Positions 36,923-45,601 of a stretch of 64,000 nucleotides of DNA are shown piece by piece. The stretch is from the NCBI GenBank assembly GCA_050174775.1, contig JBFXJP010000004.1, positions 248,001 to 312,000 on the forward strand, written 5' to 3'. Below the pieces are notes generated by a model. That model was not told the origin of the DNA. It worked only from the letters and a program-made list of their open reading frames with translations, and made no database searches. The position numbers and the translations under genes are program-made. Each line of letters starts with the position of its first letter. The first letter of the stretch is position 1. Origin of the DNA: CAYPGJ01 sp050174775. Lineage in GTDB: Bacteria > Planctomycetota > Phycisphaerae > Phycisphaerales > UBA1924.

Positions 36923-38403
36923 GGACGGCCTCCAGCGGCGTCTGAGGACGATTCGGTGGTTGGTGGATCGGGGTGGGTCGGCACGACAAGGGGAGAAGGG
37001 GGGCCGATGAGCTCGTCGAGCCTGATCGCGCCCGTGGATTCGGCAGCGCGGGCGCTGACGAGGCGGAGTTTGGCGTCGTGGCGGGACTTCATCGTCTGGA
37101 GCAGGAGCAAGGGGTCGACGCGGCCGAGTTCGGCCACGTTGCGCACCTCGGCGTCTTGCTCGTCGGCGAGAGGCAGGACATCGGTTTCGATCGATTCGCG
37201 TGTGGCGCGGGCCGCGTCGTATCGGGACCGGGCAAGAGCGAGACGTGAACCCAGGCGCTCGTAGGCATTTGTGTAGCGGGCGCGTGCTGCTTCGCGTTCG
37301 GCCTCTGCTTCCGCGATGGCTTGTCGGTTGCCGTTCCAGAGTGGTATCGGGAGGCGGACGGCGAGGAGAACTCGTTCGTCGCCCTGGTCCGAGCCGTAGC
37401 CGGGACCGATCGTGAGGTCGGGGTATTGCTTGCGGACTTGGAGCCGGAGGGATTGCTCAGCGACTTCGTATTCGGCGCGTGCGACGGCGAGTTCAGTGTT
37501 GTGGGTGGTGGCCGCGTCAAGCGTCCAATCGGAGATCGACCAACGGGACTCGAACATGACCGTCTCGACGAGTTCCACGGGGGCGTTGGGGGCGAGCCCG
37601 AGGACGTCGCGGAGCTGGAGCTCCAGCTCTCGTGCGTGAGCAGCTGCCTGGATGCGTTCGACGTCGGCCTCGGCACGCTCCACGCGAAACAATCTCGATT
37701 CGATGCGAGAGAGCAAGCCGGCCTGTTCCTGGCGCAGCGCAAGATCGTCGACGGTGCGCACCTGTTCGGCGTACTCCGCAGCGAGGCGTGCGCGCAGAGC
37801 CTGCGCGGACCATTCGATCCAGAGGGCGCGGAGCGCTGCGCGAGTGGCCCACTCCTCAGCGGCGACGCGGCGGAGCGACGCATCGCGTTTTACGAACGCC
37901 TGGTCCTTTTCGACGGAGAGCCGCCCGGAGATCGGGATTGTGAGCCCGACTGTCCCCGCGACCACCCATGGTTCGGCAACGCCGGAGACGATGCGCTCGA
38001 TGTCAACGCCGAGGGCTGGGTCTTCCCATCGCCCTGCGTATTCAGCGACGGCTGTTGCGACGTCGGCTTCGAGGCGAGCGAGCCTGAGTTCTCTGTTGAA
38101 GACAAGGGCGACGGGCTCACCCTCCGCCAGCGTCAGCCCGTCGGCAGGGTCGAAGATCGGGCTGGCGGTGTCTCCCTCTCTTGCGGCGAGTCGATCTGCG
38201 AGCGCGCGAGCGGTCTCGTCGGCGGGCTGCCTCGCCAGCCAATCATCCCGGATGGCGCGAGCGTCGAGCGGTCGCGACTCGTACGACCGGCACCCGCCGG
38301 CAAGCAGCGCGACGCTTGCCAGGGTCAACGCGTGACGGGGAGTGAGACCGCGGGCGAATCGGTTGCGCGGGTGCGCGCGGTGGATGGTCTGCGGATGGTG
38401 CAA
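36919..38403 (-). CDS. Outer-membrane efflux channel (CusC/TolC-like), TTG start
   Basis: Outer-membrane component of the tripartite pump. The 494-residue protein has a lipoprotein signal (SVALLAGGC), then repeated long coiled coils with two OEP domains. LTIPISGRLSVEKDQA and VRLPIPLWNGNRQAIAEAEAE are typical of the metal-efflux branch. No ATG is available; a TTG at 38403 with GGAG 8 bases upstream is the best start. The frame continues upstream without similarity. The stop overlaps the adaptor start (ATGA). Confidence 0.85.
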   Translation of the reverse strand: MHHPQTIHRAHPRNRFARGLTPRHALTLASVALLAGGCRSYESRPLDARAIRDDWLARQPADETARALADRLAAREGDTASPIFDPADGLTLAEGEPVALVFNRELRLARLEADVATAVAEYAGRWEDPALGVDIERIVSGVAEPWVVAGTVGLTIPISGRLSVEKDQAFVKRDASLRRVAAEEWATRAALRALWIEWSAQALRARLAAEYAEQVRTVDDLALRQEQAGLLSRIESRLFRVERAEADVERIQAAAHARELELQLRDVLGLAPNAPVELVETVMFESRWSISDWTLDAATTHNTELAVARAEYEVAEQSLRLQVRKQYPDLTIGPGYGSDQGDERVLLAVRLPIPLWNGNRQAIAEAEAEREAARARYTNAYERLGSRLALARSRYDAARATRESIETDVLPLADEQDAEVRNVAELGRVDPLLLLQTMKSRHDAKLRLVSARAAESTGAIRLDELIGPPSPLVVPTHPDPPTTESSSDAAGGRP

Positions 38404-38515
38404 TGCGTGCTCCTGCTCTGAGGACGCCGTCGGTCGGAAGCGACTGCGGGGATTGAACGAAACAGCATGCGCGCCAGCACGGGCCTGGCGGTTCTGCACG
38501 GGTTCGTTCGACGTC

Positions 38516-39004
38516 CTAGATGAGCAGGGCGTTGCTGGTGCGGACGATACGGTCCGCGGCGCTGAGCGCAATCAGATCGAGCGGGGCTTGGCCTGCGGGC
38601 CTCGCACGTTCGTCGGAATAATCACACTGATTCGGTAATGGATCAGTCAGCCACAGGACCGGAGAGGCGAGCACAGAGAGTGAGGGATCGGGGCACGCGA
38701 GTTCGCGGCCCCGCAGCGGTTGAATATCCGGCAGAGACACGAGCACAGAGTCGGGGAGAGCCGCCCCGCTGGCGTGGTGTTCGTGATCAGGATCATTTGT
38801 CGGCGTCGCGGGATGGTCGTGCTCGTGATGCGCGGCGTGCCATGCCGGGGCGAAGCCGCCCCCTTCGACGGCCGGCGGCGCATGGACGTGCGTGCCATGC
38901 CCCGCGTGCGAATGCACCAATAGTTGCGCTCCGCCGAAGGCGCTGAGCAGCAGGGTCGGCAGGATGGCGATGAGGGCAAGCCAGCGGCATGCGCGGGCAC
39001 GCAT
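38516..39004 (-). CDS. Histidine-rich membrane-anchored protein
   Basis: A 162-residue protein with one N-terminal hydrophobic helix (LALIAILPTLLLSAFGG) and then a His cluster: HSHAGHGTHVHAP and HAAHHEHDHP, with 15 or more His in about 55 residues. Placement as first gene of the metal-efflux operon suggests a periplasmic metal buffer or sensor. No named family recognised. The ATG at 39004 lies in front of the hydrophobic segment; a GTG at 39052 would add 16 basic residues. Confidence 0.6.
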   Translation of the reverse strand: MRARACRWLALIAILPTLLLSAFGGAQLLVHSHAGHGTHVHAPPAVEGGGFAPAWHAAHHEHDHPATPTNDPDHEHHASGAALPDSVLVSLPDIQPLRGRELACPDPSLSVLASPVLWLTDPLPNQCDYSDERARPAGQAPLDLIALSAADRIVRTSNALLI

Positions 39005-39479
39005 GAAGCGGGTGAGGCGGGTCGGTCGAGATGAGCGGCGAAGGTCATTCACGTCCGTTGCACAGTGTATCGGTTGGAAGCATATGACGGATCAAGAAGC
39101 ACACGACTGGCCGGAATCGGGGGGCGCGCTTGTGGCCACTGCGACTCGACGTGTGTGGGCGGGTATGCGTGAGCGATCAACTTCACGGAGGCTTCAGCGG
39201 AGTTCTCCAGCTTGAGTTCCAATCTGGCGCTTCACCAGCGGCAAGTCGCTGCGATTACCAGCAAACGGGGTGATTTGGCATCTTGGTTTGTAACAAGGAA
39301 TTACGGCATTATGCCCCACGAAGGGGAGCAGGCGCTGCCGCTGTCGTCGAATCCCCCCCTCGCCGCTCGAATCGAGAAGACGGCCTTGGCAAGAAGCCGG
39401 AGCCGGGTTTCGTGGGGGGGAGTGTTGTGCGCGTCGGATGAGTTCGATGCCCACTCCGATCGCAGCGTGGGGCGTGGAT
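39005..39479. other. Gene-free stretch between efflux and Kdp modules
   Basis: This gap contains the upstream region of the efflux operon, no convincing coding sequence, and one copy of the tRNA-Ser 3'-end repeat. The repeat ends 100 bases before the stop codon of kdpE. Confidence 0.6.
39347..39379 (+). repeat. tRNA-Ser 3'-end repeat, copy 2
   Basis: Thirty-one of 33 bases match 31535-31567: TCGAATCCCCCCCTC, one mismatch, CCGCT, one mismatch, GAATCGAGAAG. The rest of the tRNA is absent. Downstream a GC hairpin and GGTTTCG resemble a decayed tRNA terminator. It marks the boundary between the metal-efflux and Kdp modules. Confidence 0.9.
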
Positions 39480-40181
39480 TCACACGTCCGCGAGGCGGTA
39501 GCCGACGGACATCTCGGTGAGCAGGTAGCGCGGTCTTGTGGTGTCGGCTTCGAGTTTTCGGCGCAGGTTGGCCATGTGGACGCGGACGAGGTGGGGCTCT
39601 TTCGATCGAGTCGGGCCCCAGACGGCTTCCAGCAGAGCCTTATGGGTGAGGACGCGGCCTGGATGTTTGGCGAGTTCGGCGAGCAGTTTGAATTCGAGCG
39701 GGGTCAGGGAGACGGGGGCGGCCGCGAGTGTGACACGGCGCTTGGCGAGATCGATGACGAGTTCGCCGACGGTGAATACGGGAGAGGGGTCTGTTGTGTC
39801 GTGGACGGCGGCACTTCGGCGCAGTGCGGCGCGGACGCGAGCGAGGAGCTCCTGGACGCTGAATGGCTTGGTGAGGTAGTCGTCGGCGCCGAGGTCGAGT
39901 GCGTTGACTTTGTCGGATTCCTGGCCGCGTGCGGAGACGATGATGATGGGCGTCGCGGTCCATTCGCGTACGGCGCGGATGAGTTCGAGTCCGTCGCGGT
40001 CCGGGAGTCCGAGGTCGAGGATGATGAGGTCGGGTGTGTGGCTTGAGGCCATCGCGAGGCCGGATTGTTGGTCGTCGGCCTCGAGGACGCGGTAGGCGTG
40101 GCTCTCGAGCGCGGGTCGGAGGAAACGGCGGATGGCGCGCTCGTCTTCGACGACCAGGATTGTTGGTGCGGGCTGTGTCAC
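39480..40181 (-). CDS. kdpE: Kdp response regulator
   Basis: OmpR-family regulator of kdp transcription. The 233-residue protein has a receiver (VVEDERAIRRFLRPAL, phospho-acceptor Asp in LIILDLGLPDRDG, Lys in YLTKPFS) and a C-terminal winged helix (PLEFKLLAELAKHPGRVLTH, LVRVHMANLRRKLE). The start is a GTG that overlaps the kdpD stop (GTGA). It is the last gene of the operon and lies 100 bases from repeat copy 2. Confidence 0.95.
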   Translation of the reverse strand: MTQPAPTILVVEDERAIRRFLRPALESHAYRVLEADDQQSGLAMASSHTPDLIILDLGLPDRDGLELIRAVREWTATPIIIVSARGQESDKVNALDLGADDYLTKPFSVQELLARVRAALRRSAAVHDTTDPSPVFTVGELVIDLAKRRVTLAAAPVSLTPLEFKLLAELAKHPGRVLTHKALLEAVWGPTRSKEPHLVRVHMANLRRKLEADTTRPRYLLTEMSVGYRLADV

Positions 40182-42931
40182 GTGTTGTGGGTTTCGGCTT
40201 GAGGGTCGTTGCCTGAGAAGAACGGGGGGTCGGCATCGTTCGGGAACGGGAGTGAGATTACGAATTCGGCGCCGGCTTGCTCGCGGTTTCGGGCGGTGAT
40301 GGAGGCGTGGTGGGCGTGGGCGATGGCGCGGCAGATGGCGAGGCCGAGCCCGACGCCGCGTCCGGTCTGGCGCGGGCCTCGGACGAAGCGGTCGAAGAGT
40401 CTGTCGGGGTTGTCGCCGAGTCCTGGGCCGCGGTCGAGCACCTCGATTCTGGTTGCTCTTTGAATGTGTTCGGCACGTATCGTGACGTCGCTGTCGCCGG
40501 CGTAGCGGAGCGCGTTGTCGAGGAGGTTGAAGAGGAGTTGGGTGAGCAGGGTGGAGTCGGCGAAGACGAAGACGGGGTCGTCGGGGAGTTCGACGCGGAT
40601 GCGGCGTTCGTCGTGCCGGCGGAGTTGTCGGAGCGCGGCGTCGATGATTTCGTCGACGGGGAACCAATCGGCAGCGATGACTTGCCGACCGGAATCAAGC
40701 CGTCCCATCTGGAGCAGGTTGTCGACGAGGTTGGAGAGGCGCTCGGCCTCGTCCGCGATGTCCTGGAGGAGGGCGCGGTCGCGTTGGGCGAGGGACGCTT
40801 GCGAGGAGTGGAGGATGGTCGAGGCGGCGCCGCCGATGGTGGCGAGCGGTGTTCGCATGTCGTGCGACACAACGGAGAGGAGATCGGAGCGGAGGCGCTC
40901 GGCCTCTGCTTCGAGAGATGAGGCGCGGGCTTTCTCGGTGAGGTCATCGCGCTCGATGGTCTGGGCGGCGATGGTGGCGATGGCTTGCAGCAATCGGCGT
41001 GAGCCGAAGTCGAGGCGGGAGTGCTTCGGTTGCACACCGAGCGAGCCGACGGTCGTGCCGCTCCGTGGCGACAGCGGGATGTACCAGGCCGCAGCGTGGG
41101 GAAGGGTGGGTGTGCCGAGGCCGGCTTGTGTGGCGTGCTCGAGCGTCCATGTGGCGACGGCGCGTTCGTTTGGGGCGGAGATGAGCGAGGAGTCTCCGAT
41201 GCCGGGGCCCAGGGCGTCGTCTTCTCGGAGGTACACGACGGCGTCGAGCTTCAGCACGTCGTTGAGGAGTGAGACGAGTTCGGCGGCGATCTGACGTCGG
41301 CCGGTGGTTGCCGCGAGCCGGCTGCTCACGCGGTGGAGGACTTCGTTGGCGTCCTCGCGTTGGGCGGCGGCGTCCGCCTGGGCACGAACGCGTCCGACGA
41401 GTCCGCTGACGACGAGGCCGACGACGAGCATGATTGCGAAGGTGAGCAGATACTGGAGGTCGTAGACGACGAACGTGTATTGCGGCTCGGTGAAGAAAAA
41501 GTTGAAGGCAACGACGAACAGGACGGAGAGGACGGAGGCGGCGAGGCGGCCGACCGCGTAGGCGACGACGACGACTGCGAGGAGGAACACCATCACGATG
41601 TTGGGTTCGGCGATGCCGAGCGACTGCATGGCGAGAGCGAGGATCAGGGAGAGCACGAAGGCGGGGCTGGCGATCAGGAGCTGGGTGAATCGTTCGTCGG
41701 CCTTGGTGGGGTAGACGCGATCGTCCTGAGCTGGGGAAGGGTTCGGGGGCGGGGTTTCGGGGTCACCGCGGATGACGAGGAGTTCGAGGTCGCCGGATCG
41801 GCGGACGATGCGATCGACGATCGAGATGGCGAGCAGTTGCTTCCAGCGGGGCTCGGCGGTCTTTCCGACGATGAGCCTGGTGACGCCGCGGTCGCGCGCG
41901 AAGTCGATGAGGGCGTCGGCGACGTCGTCGCTGTGGAGCGTGGCGATCTCGGCGCCGAGGGATTGTGCGAGTCGGAGGTTGACGTCGAGGTTGGCGCGGG
42001 CGTGTTGAGGCATGGCGCCTGCGGATGGTCGCTCGACGGCGACGGCGCACCAGGGCGCGCGAAGCTGCGTCGCCATGCGGCGTGCGGTTCGGATGAGGCG
42101 GGCGGATGTTGGGCTTGGTCCGACGGCGACCATGAGTCGCTCGCGGGTGGCCCATATGGGGCGGGTGGCCAGACCGCGGCGTCCGAGTTCGACCTGACGG
42201 TTCACGTGCTCGGCGGTTCGGCGCAGGGCGAGTTCGCGGAGGGCGACGAGCGTTTCCTTGCGGAAGAATCGGTCGACGGCGCGCCGGGCGTGTTCGGGTA
42301 GATAGATCTTGCCTTCGCGGAATCTCTCGAGGAGGTCTTCGGGGGGGAGATCGACGAGTTCGAGGTCGTCGGCGCTGTCGAAGACGGAGTCGGGGACGGT
42401 CTCACGAACGGCGACGCCGGTGATCTTGCCGACGACGTCGTTCAGGCTTTCGAGGTGTTGGACGTTGAGGGTCGTGTAGACGTCGATCCCTGCGTCGAGC
42501 AGGTCAACGACGTCCTGCCAGCGTTTGGCGTGGCGGCATCCCTCGGCGTTGGTGTGGGCGAGCTCGTCGACGAGGAGCAGCTTGGGTTTCTGCCGGAGCG
42601 CCTGATCAACATCGAACTCCTTGAGTTGGATGCCGCGGTACTCGATCTGCCGGTACGGAATGATGTCGAGGCCGAGAAGGAGCGCCTCGGTCTCGGCGCG
42701 GCCGTGCGGCTCGATATAGCCGGCGAGGACGTCGCCGCGCTTCATTTCGAGGGCGCGTGCGGCTTCGAGCATGGCGTAGGTCTTCCCGACGCCGGGTGAG
42801 TAGCCGAAGAAGATCTTCAGGCGGCCCCGATCGCGGGTCAGCGCATCGGCCGAGACCTTTGCGAGCAGCGCGTCCGGGTCGGGTCGCTCGTCGCGGGGAA
42901 CGTGGCTTGAGTGGCGAGTGTCGTCGGGCAT
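40178..42931 (-). CDS. kdpD: Kdp sensor histidine kinase
   Basis: Senses K+ limitation and turgor and phosphorylates KdpE. The 917-residue protein has the KdpD N-domain (P-loop FFGYSPGVGKTYAML, LLVDELAHTNAEG), a universal-stress-protein domain (LIVGKTAEPRWKQLL), four membrane helices (about residues 415-510), a GAF domain, and the kinase core with SHDMRTPLATIGG, LFNLLDNALRYAG and GRGVGLGLAI. All expected domains are present. The ATG at 42931 gives a 19-base gap to kdpC; a TTG at 42988 would overlap it. Confidence 0.95.
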   Translation of the reverse strand: MPDDTRHSSHVPRDERPDPDALLAKVSADALTRDRGRLKIFFGYSPGVGKTYAMLEAARALEMKRGDVLAGYIEPHGRAETEALLLGLDIIPYRQIEYRGIQLKEFDVDQALRQKPKLLLVDELAHTNAEGCRHAKRWQDVVDLLDAGIDVYTTLNVQHLESLNDVVGKITGVAVRETVPDSVFDSADDLELVDLPPEDLLERFREGKIYLPEHARRAVDRFFRKETLVALRELALRRTAEHVNRQVELGRRGLATRPIWATRERLMVAVGPSPTSARLIRTARRMATQLRAPWCAVAVERPSAGAMPQHARANLDVNLRLAQSLGAEIATLHSDDVADALIDFARDRGVTRLIVGKTAEPRWKQLLAISIVDRIVRRSGDLELLVIRGDPETPPPNPSPAQDDRVYPTKADERFTQLLIASPAFVLSLILALAMQSLGIAEPNIVMVFLLAVVVVAYAVGRLAASVLSVLFVVAFNFFFTEPQYTFVVYDLQYLLTFAIMLVVGLVVSGLVGRVRAQADAAAQREDANEVLHRVSSRLAATTGRRQIAAELVSLLNDVLKLDAVVYLREDDALGPGIGDSSLISAPNERAVATWTLEHATQAGLGTPTLPHAAAWYIPLSPRSGTTVGSLGVQPKHSRLDFGSRRLLQAIATIAAQTIERDDLTEKARASSLEAEAERLRSDLLSVVSHDMRTPLATIGGAASTILHSSQASLAQRDRALLQDIADEAERLSNLVDNLLQMGRLDSGRQVIAADWFPVDEIIDAALRQLRRHDERRIRVELPDDPVFVFADSTLLTQLLFNLLDNALRYAGDSDVTIRAEHIQRATRIEVLDRGPGLGDNPDRLFDRFVRGPRQTGRGVGLGLAICRAIAHAHHASITARNREQAGAEFVISLPFPNDADPPFFSGNDPQAETHNT

Positions 42932-42950
42932 GGTGCGATCGGCCGGTGAT

Positions 42951-43523
42951 TCATTGTCGGCTATTCGGCGTCGGGAAGCGTTGGTCAAGCTCGATGTTGA
43001 GGAGGAGGACGTTGACGATTCGGGTTTGGTCCCCCGGGCCGATCGGACGGGCGCGAAGTGAAATCAGGTCACGGATTGGTTCGGTACTCGCTCGGCGGGC
43101 TGAGGCGACACGATCGGCCTGATAGAGCGCGGCGGCCTCGGTGATGTGGGGGTCGATGCCCGAGCCGGAGGCCAGGACGAGTTCCGCCGGGGCGGGGTTG
43201 TCGAGCGTGGCGTTGAGCGGTCTGAGGAGGGCTTCGGCGCGTACGCGGATTACCGGACTGGAGGGTGAGAGATTGCTGCCGCCGGTTGCGTCCGCGGCGT
43301 AGTTCACCGCGGAAGGTCTCGGCCAGAAGTACTCGGGACGCGAGAACGCCTGGGCTACGTGACGCGAGCCAACGAGTCGGCCGTCAAGCGTGATGAGACT
43401 GCCGAGGCGCGATTCGGGGGCGATGAGCATCGCGCTTCCCATCACGGCGGTGGTGTAGACGACGACGCAGATGAGGATTGAGGCGATGGTGATGCGGAGA
43501 GAGGCGAGCAGTTCTGAGAGCAT
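42951..43523 (-). CDS. kdpC: Potassium-transporting ATPase subunit C
   Basis: Small subunit that stabilises nucleotide binding in KdpFABC. The 190-residue protein has one N-terminal membrane helix (ITIASILICVVVYTTAVMG), then SRHVAQAFSRPEYFWPRPSA and SGSGIDPHITEAAALYQADR, the family's most conserved stretches. It lies 17 bases after kdpB and is followed by kdpD. Confidence 0.95.
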   Translation of the reverse strand: MLSELLASLRITIASILICVVVYTTAVMGSAMLIAPESRLGSLITLDGRLVGSRHVAQAFSRPEYFWPRPSAVNYAADATGGSNLSPSSPVIRVRAEALLRPLNATLDNPAPAELVLASGSGIDPHITEAAALYQADRVASARRASTEPIRDLISLRARPIGPGDQTRIVNVLLLNIELDQRFPTPNSRQ

Positions 43524-43540
43524 GGCGAGTCTCCGTGCGT

Positions 43541-45601
43541 TCAGGCGAGGCCGAGGCCGGCGACGGCGAGGTCGATGAGTTTGATCCCGATGAAGGGGAC
43601 GAGGAGTCCGCCGAGGCCGTAGACGAGTAGGTTGCGTTGGAGGAGTTGGTTCGCGCCGACGGCTTTGTATCGCACGCCTCGCATGGCGATGGGTATCAGG
43701 GCCGGGATGACGAGGGCGTTGAAGATCACGGCGGAGAGAACGGCGGAGCGAGGTGAGGCGAGGGCCATGATGTTGAGTGGCGCCAGTTGCGGCGATGCGA
43801 CGACGAAGATTGCGGGGATGATGGCGAAGTACTTAGCGACGTCGTTGGCGATGGAGAAGGTGGTGAGCGAGCCGCGGGTCATGAGCATCTGCTTGCCGAC
43901 GCCGACGACGTCGATGAGCTTGGTGGGGTTGGAGTCGAGGTCGACCATGTTTCCGGCTTCCTTGGCGGCCTGCGTGCCCGACTGCATTGCGACGGCGACA
44001 TCGGCCTGCGCCAGCGCGGGCGCGTCGTTCGTGCCGTCGCCGGTCATCGCGACCAGGTGGCCCTTGGCTTGGTAGTCGCGGATGAGCCTGAGCTTTGCTT
44101 CGGGGGTGGCTTCGGCGAGGAAGTCATCGACGCCCGCTTCGGCAGCGATGGCCGCGGCGGTCTTGGGGTTGTCGCCGGTGATCATGATGGTCTTGATGCC
44201 CATCTTCCGCAGTTCTGCGAAGCGTTCGCGGATGCCGCCCTTGACGATGTCTTTGAGGTGAATGACGCCGAGCGCGCGTGCCGACCCGTTGATCGTTTCG
44301 GCGACGACGAGCGGCGTGCCGCCCGTGGAGGCGATCTCATCGGCGGCCTTGCGGACGGAAGGGTCGAGTCGGCCTCCGCCGGTCTCGATGAACGCCTGGA
44401 CGGCGTCGAGGGCGCCTTTGCGAAGGCGTCTTCCGTGGACGTCGACGCCGGACATGCGGGTTTCGGCGGAGAAGGGGATGAACCTCGCGCCCTCCTGCTG
44501 CAGGTCTCTGCCGCGGAGGGCGTGCTTTTCCTTGGCGAGGACGACGATCGAGCGGCCCTCCGGGGTTTCGTCGGCGAGCGAGGCGAGTTGTGCGCCCTCG
44601 GCGAGTTGCTGCTCAGAGATCCCGGGCGCGGGCGTGAACGCGGTGGCGCGACGGTTGCCCAGCGTGATCGTGCCGGTCTTGTCCAAGAGCAGGACGTCGA
44701 CATCGCCGGCGGTTTCGACGGCGCGACCGGACATGGCGAGGACGTTGCGGACCCCGAGGCGCGTCATCCCGGCGATGCCGATCGCGCTGAGGAGCGCACC
44801 GATGGTCGTGGGGATGAGGCAGACGAGCAGCGCGACCAGTGTGGTCACGTCGATGCTCACGTTGAAATACCGTCCGATCGGGTAGAGCGTGACGCAGACG
44901 AGGAGGAACGCGATGGTGAAGCCCGCCAATACGATCGTCAGGGCGATCTCGTTGGGGGTTTTTCTGCGGGAGGCGCCTTCGACCATCGAGATCATCCGGT
45001 CGAGGAAGGTCTCGCCGGGGTCAGCGGTGACTCGGACCACGATCCAGTCAGACAGCACGTGCGTGCCACCGGTGACAGCCGAGCGATCACCGCCGGATTC
45101 GCGGATGACAGGCGCCGATTCGCCGGTGACGGCGGATTCGTTGACGGAGGCGACGCCCTCGACGACTTCGCCATCGGCGGGGATCGTGTCGCCGGCTTCG
45201 ACGAGGACGACGTCGCCTTTGCGGAGCGATGCGCCCGGGACGTATGTGACTGCGGCCCTTCGGTTTGGCGCGGCGAGCCTTTTGGCTTTCACATCGTGGC
45301 GAGCGGCGCGGAGTGAATCGGCCTGTGCGCGCCCGCGGGCCTCGGCGATGGACTCGGCAAAGTTGGCGAACCAGACGGTAAGCCAGAGGAACAGGGTCAC
45401 GGCGATGACGAACCCGAGGCCGCGGCCGTCGTCGAATCCGATCCTGACGGCGTCGATGGTGGTGACGATGGCGGCGATCCAAGCGACGAACATTACGGGG
45501 TTGCCCATCATGGCGCGCGGGGAGAGCCGGAGGACGGCCCGCCACGCGGACGGCGCTATGAACTCGGGCTGGAAGAGACGGATGTCGTTGTGTCGTTGCA
45601 T
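43541..45601 (-). CDS. kdpB: Potassium-transporting ATPase subunit B
   Basis: P-type ATPase subunit that energises K+ uptake. The 686 residues match the normal length. Motifs: VTGESAPV (actuator loop), LLLDKTGTITLG with the phosphorylated Asp, MITGDNPKTAAAIA and MTGDGTNDAPALAQAD. Start and the kdpA stop share one base (TAATG), indicating translational coupling. No truncation or lost residue seen. Confidence 0.97.
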   Translation of the reverse strand: MQRHNDIRLFQPEFIAPSAWRAVLRLSPRAMMGNPVMFVAWIAAIVTTIDAVRIGFDDGRGLGFVIAVTLFLWLTVWFANFAESIAEARGRAQADSLRAARHDVKAKRLAAPNRRAAVTYVPGASLRKGDVVLVEAGDTIPADGEVVEGVASVNESAVTGESAPVIRESGGDRSAVTGGTHVLSDWIVVRVTADPGETFLDRMISMVEGASRRKTPNEIALTIVLAGFTIAFLLVCVTLYPIGRYFNVSIDVTTLVALLVCLIPTTIGALLSAIGIAGMTRLGVRNVLAMSGRAVETAGDVDVLLLDKTGTITLGNRRATAFTPAPGISEQQLAEGAQLASLADETPEGRSIVVLAKEKHALRGRDLQQEGARFIPFSAETRMSGVDVHGRRLRKGALDAVQAFIETGGGRLDPSVRKAADEIASTGGTPLVVAETINGSARALGVIHLKDIVKGGIRERFAELRKMGIKTIMITGDNPKTAAAIAAEAGVDDFLAEATPEAKLRLIRDYQAKGHLVAMTGDGTNDAPALAQADVAVAMQSGTQAAKEAGNMVDLDSNPTKLIDVVGVGKQMLMTRGSLTTFSIANDVAKYFAIIPAIFVVASPQLAPLNIMALASPRSAVLSAVIFNALVIPALIPIAMRGVRYKAVGANQLLQRNLLVYGLGGLLVPFIGIKLIDLAVAGLGLA

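Noticed and set aside
39194..39454. Possible gene across repeat copy 2
   Set aside because: It runs through the tRNA-derived repeat and has no coding character.
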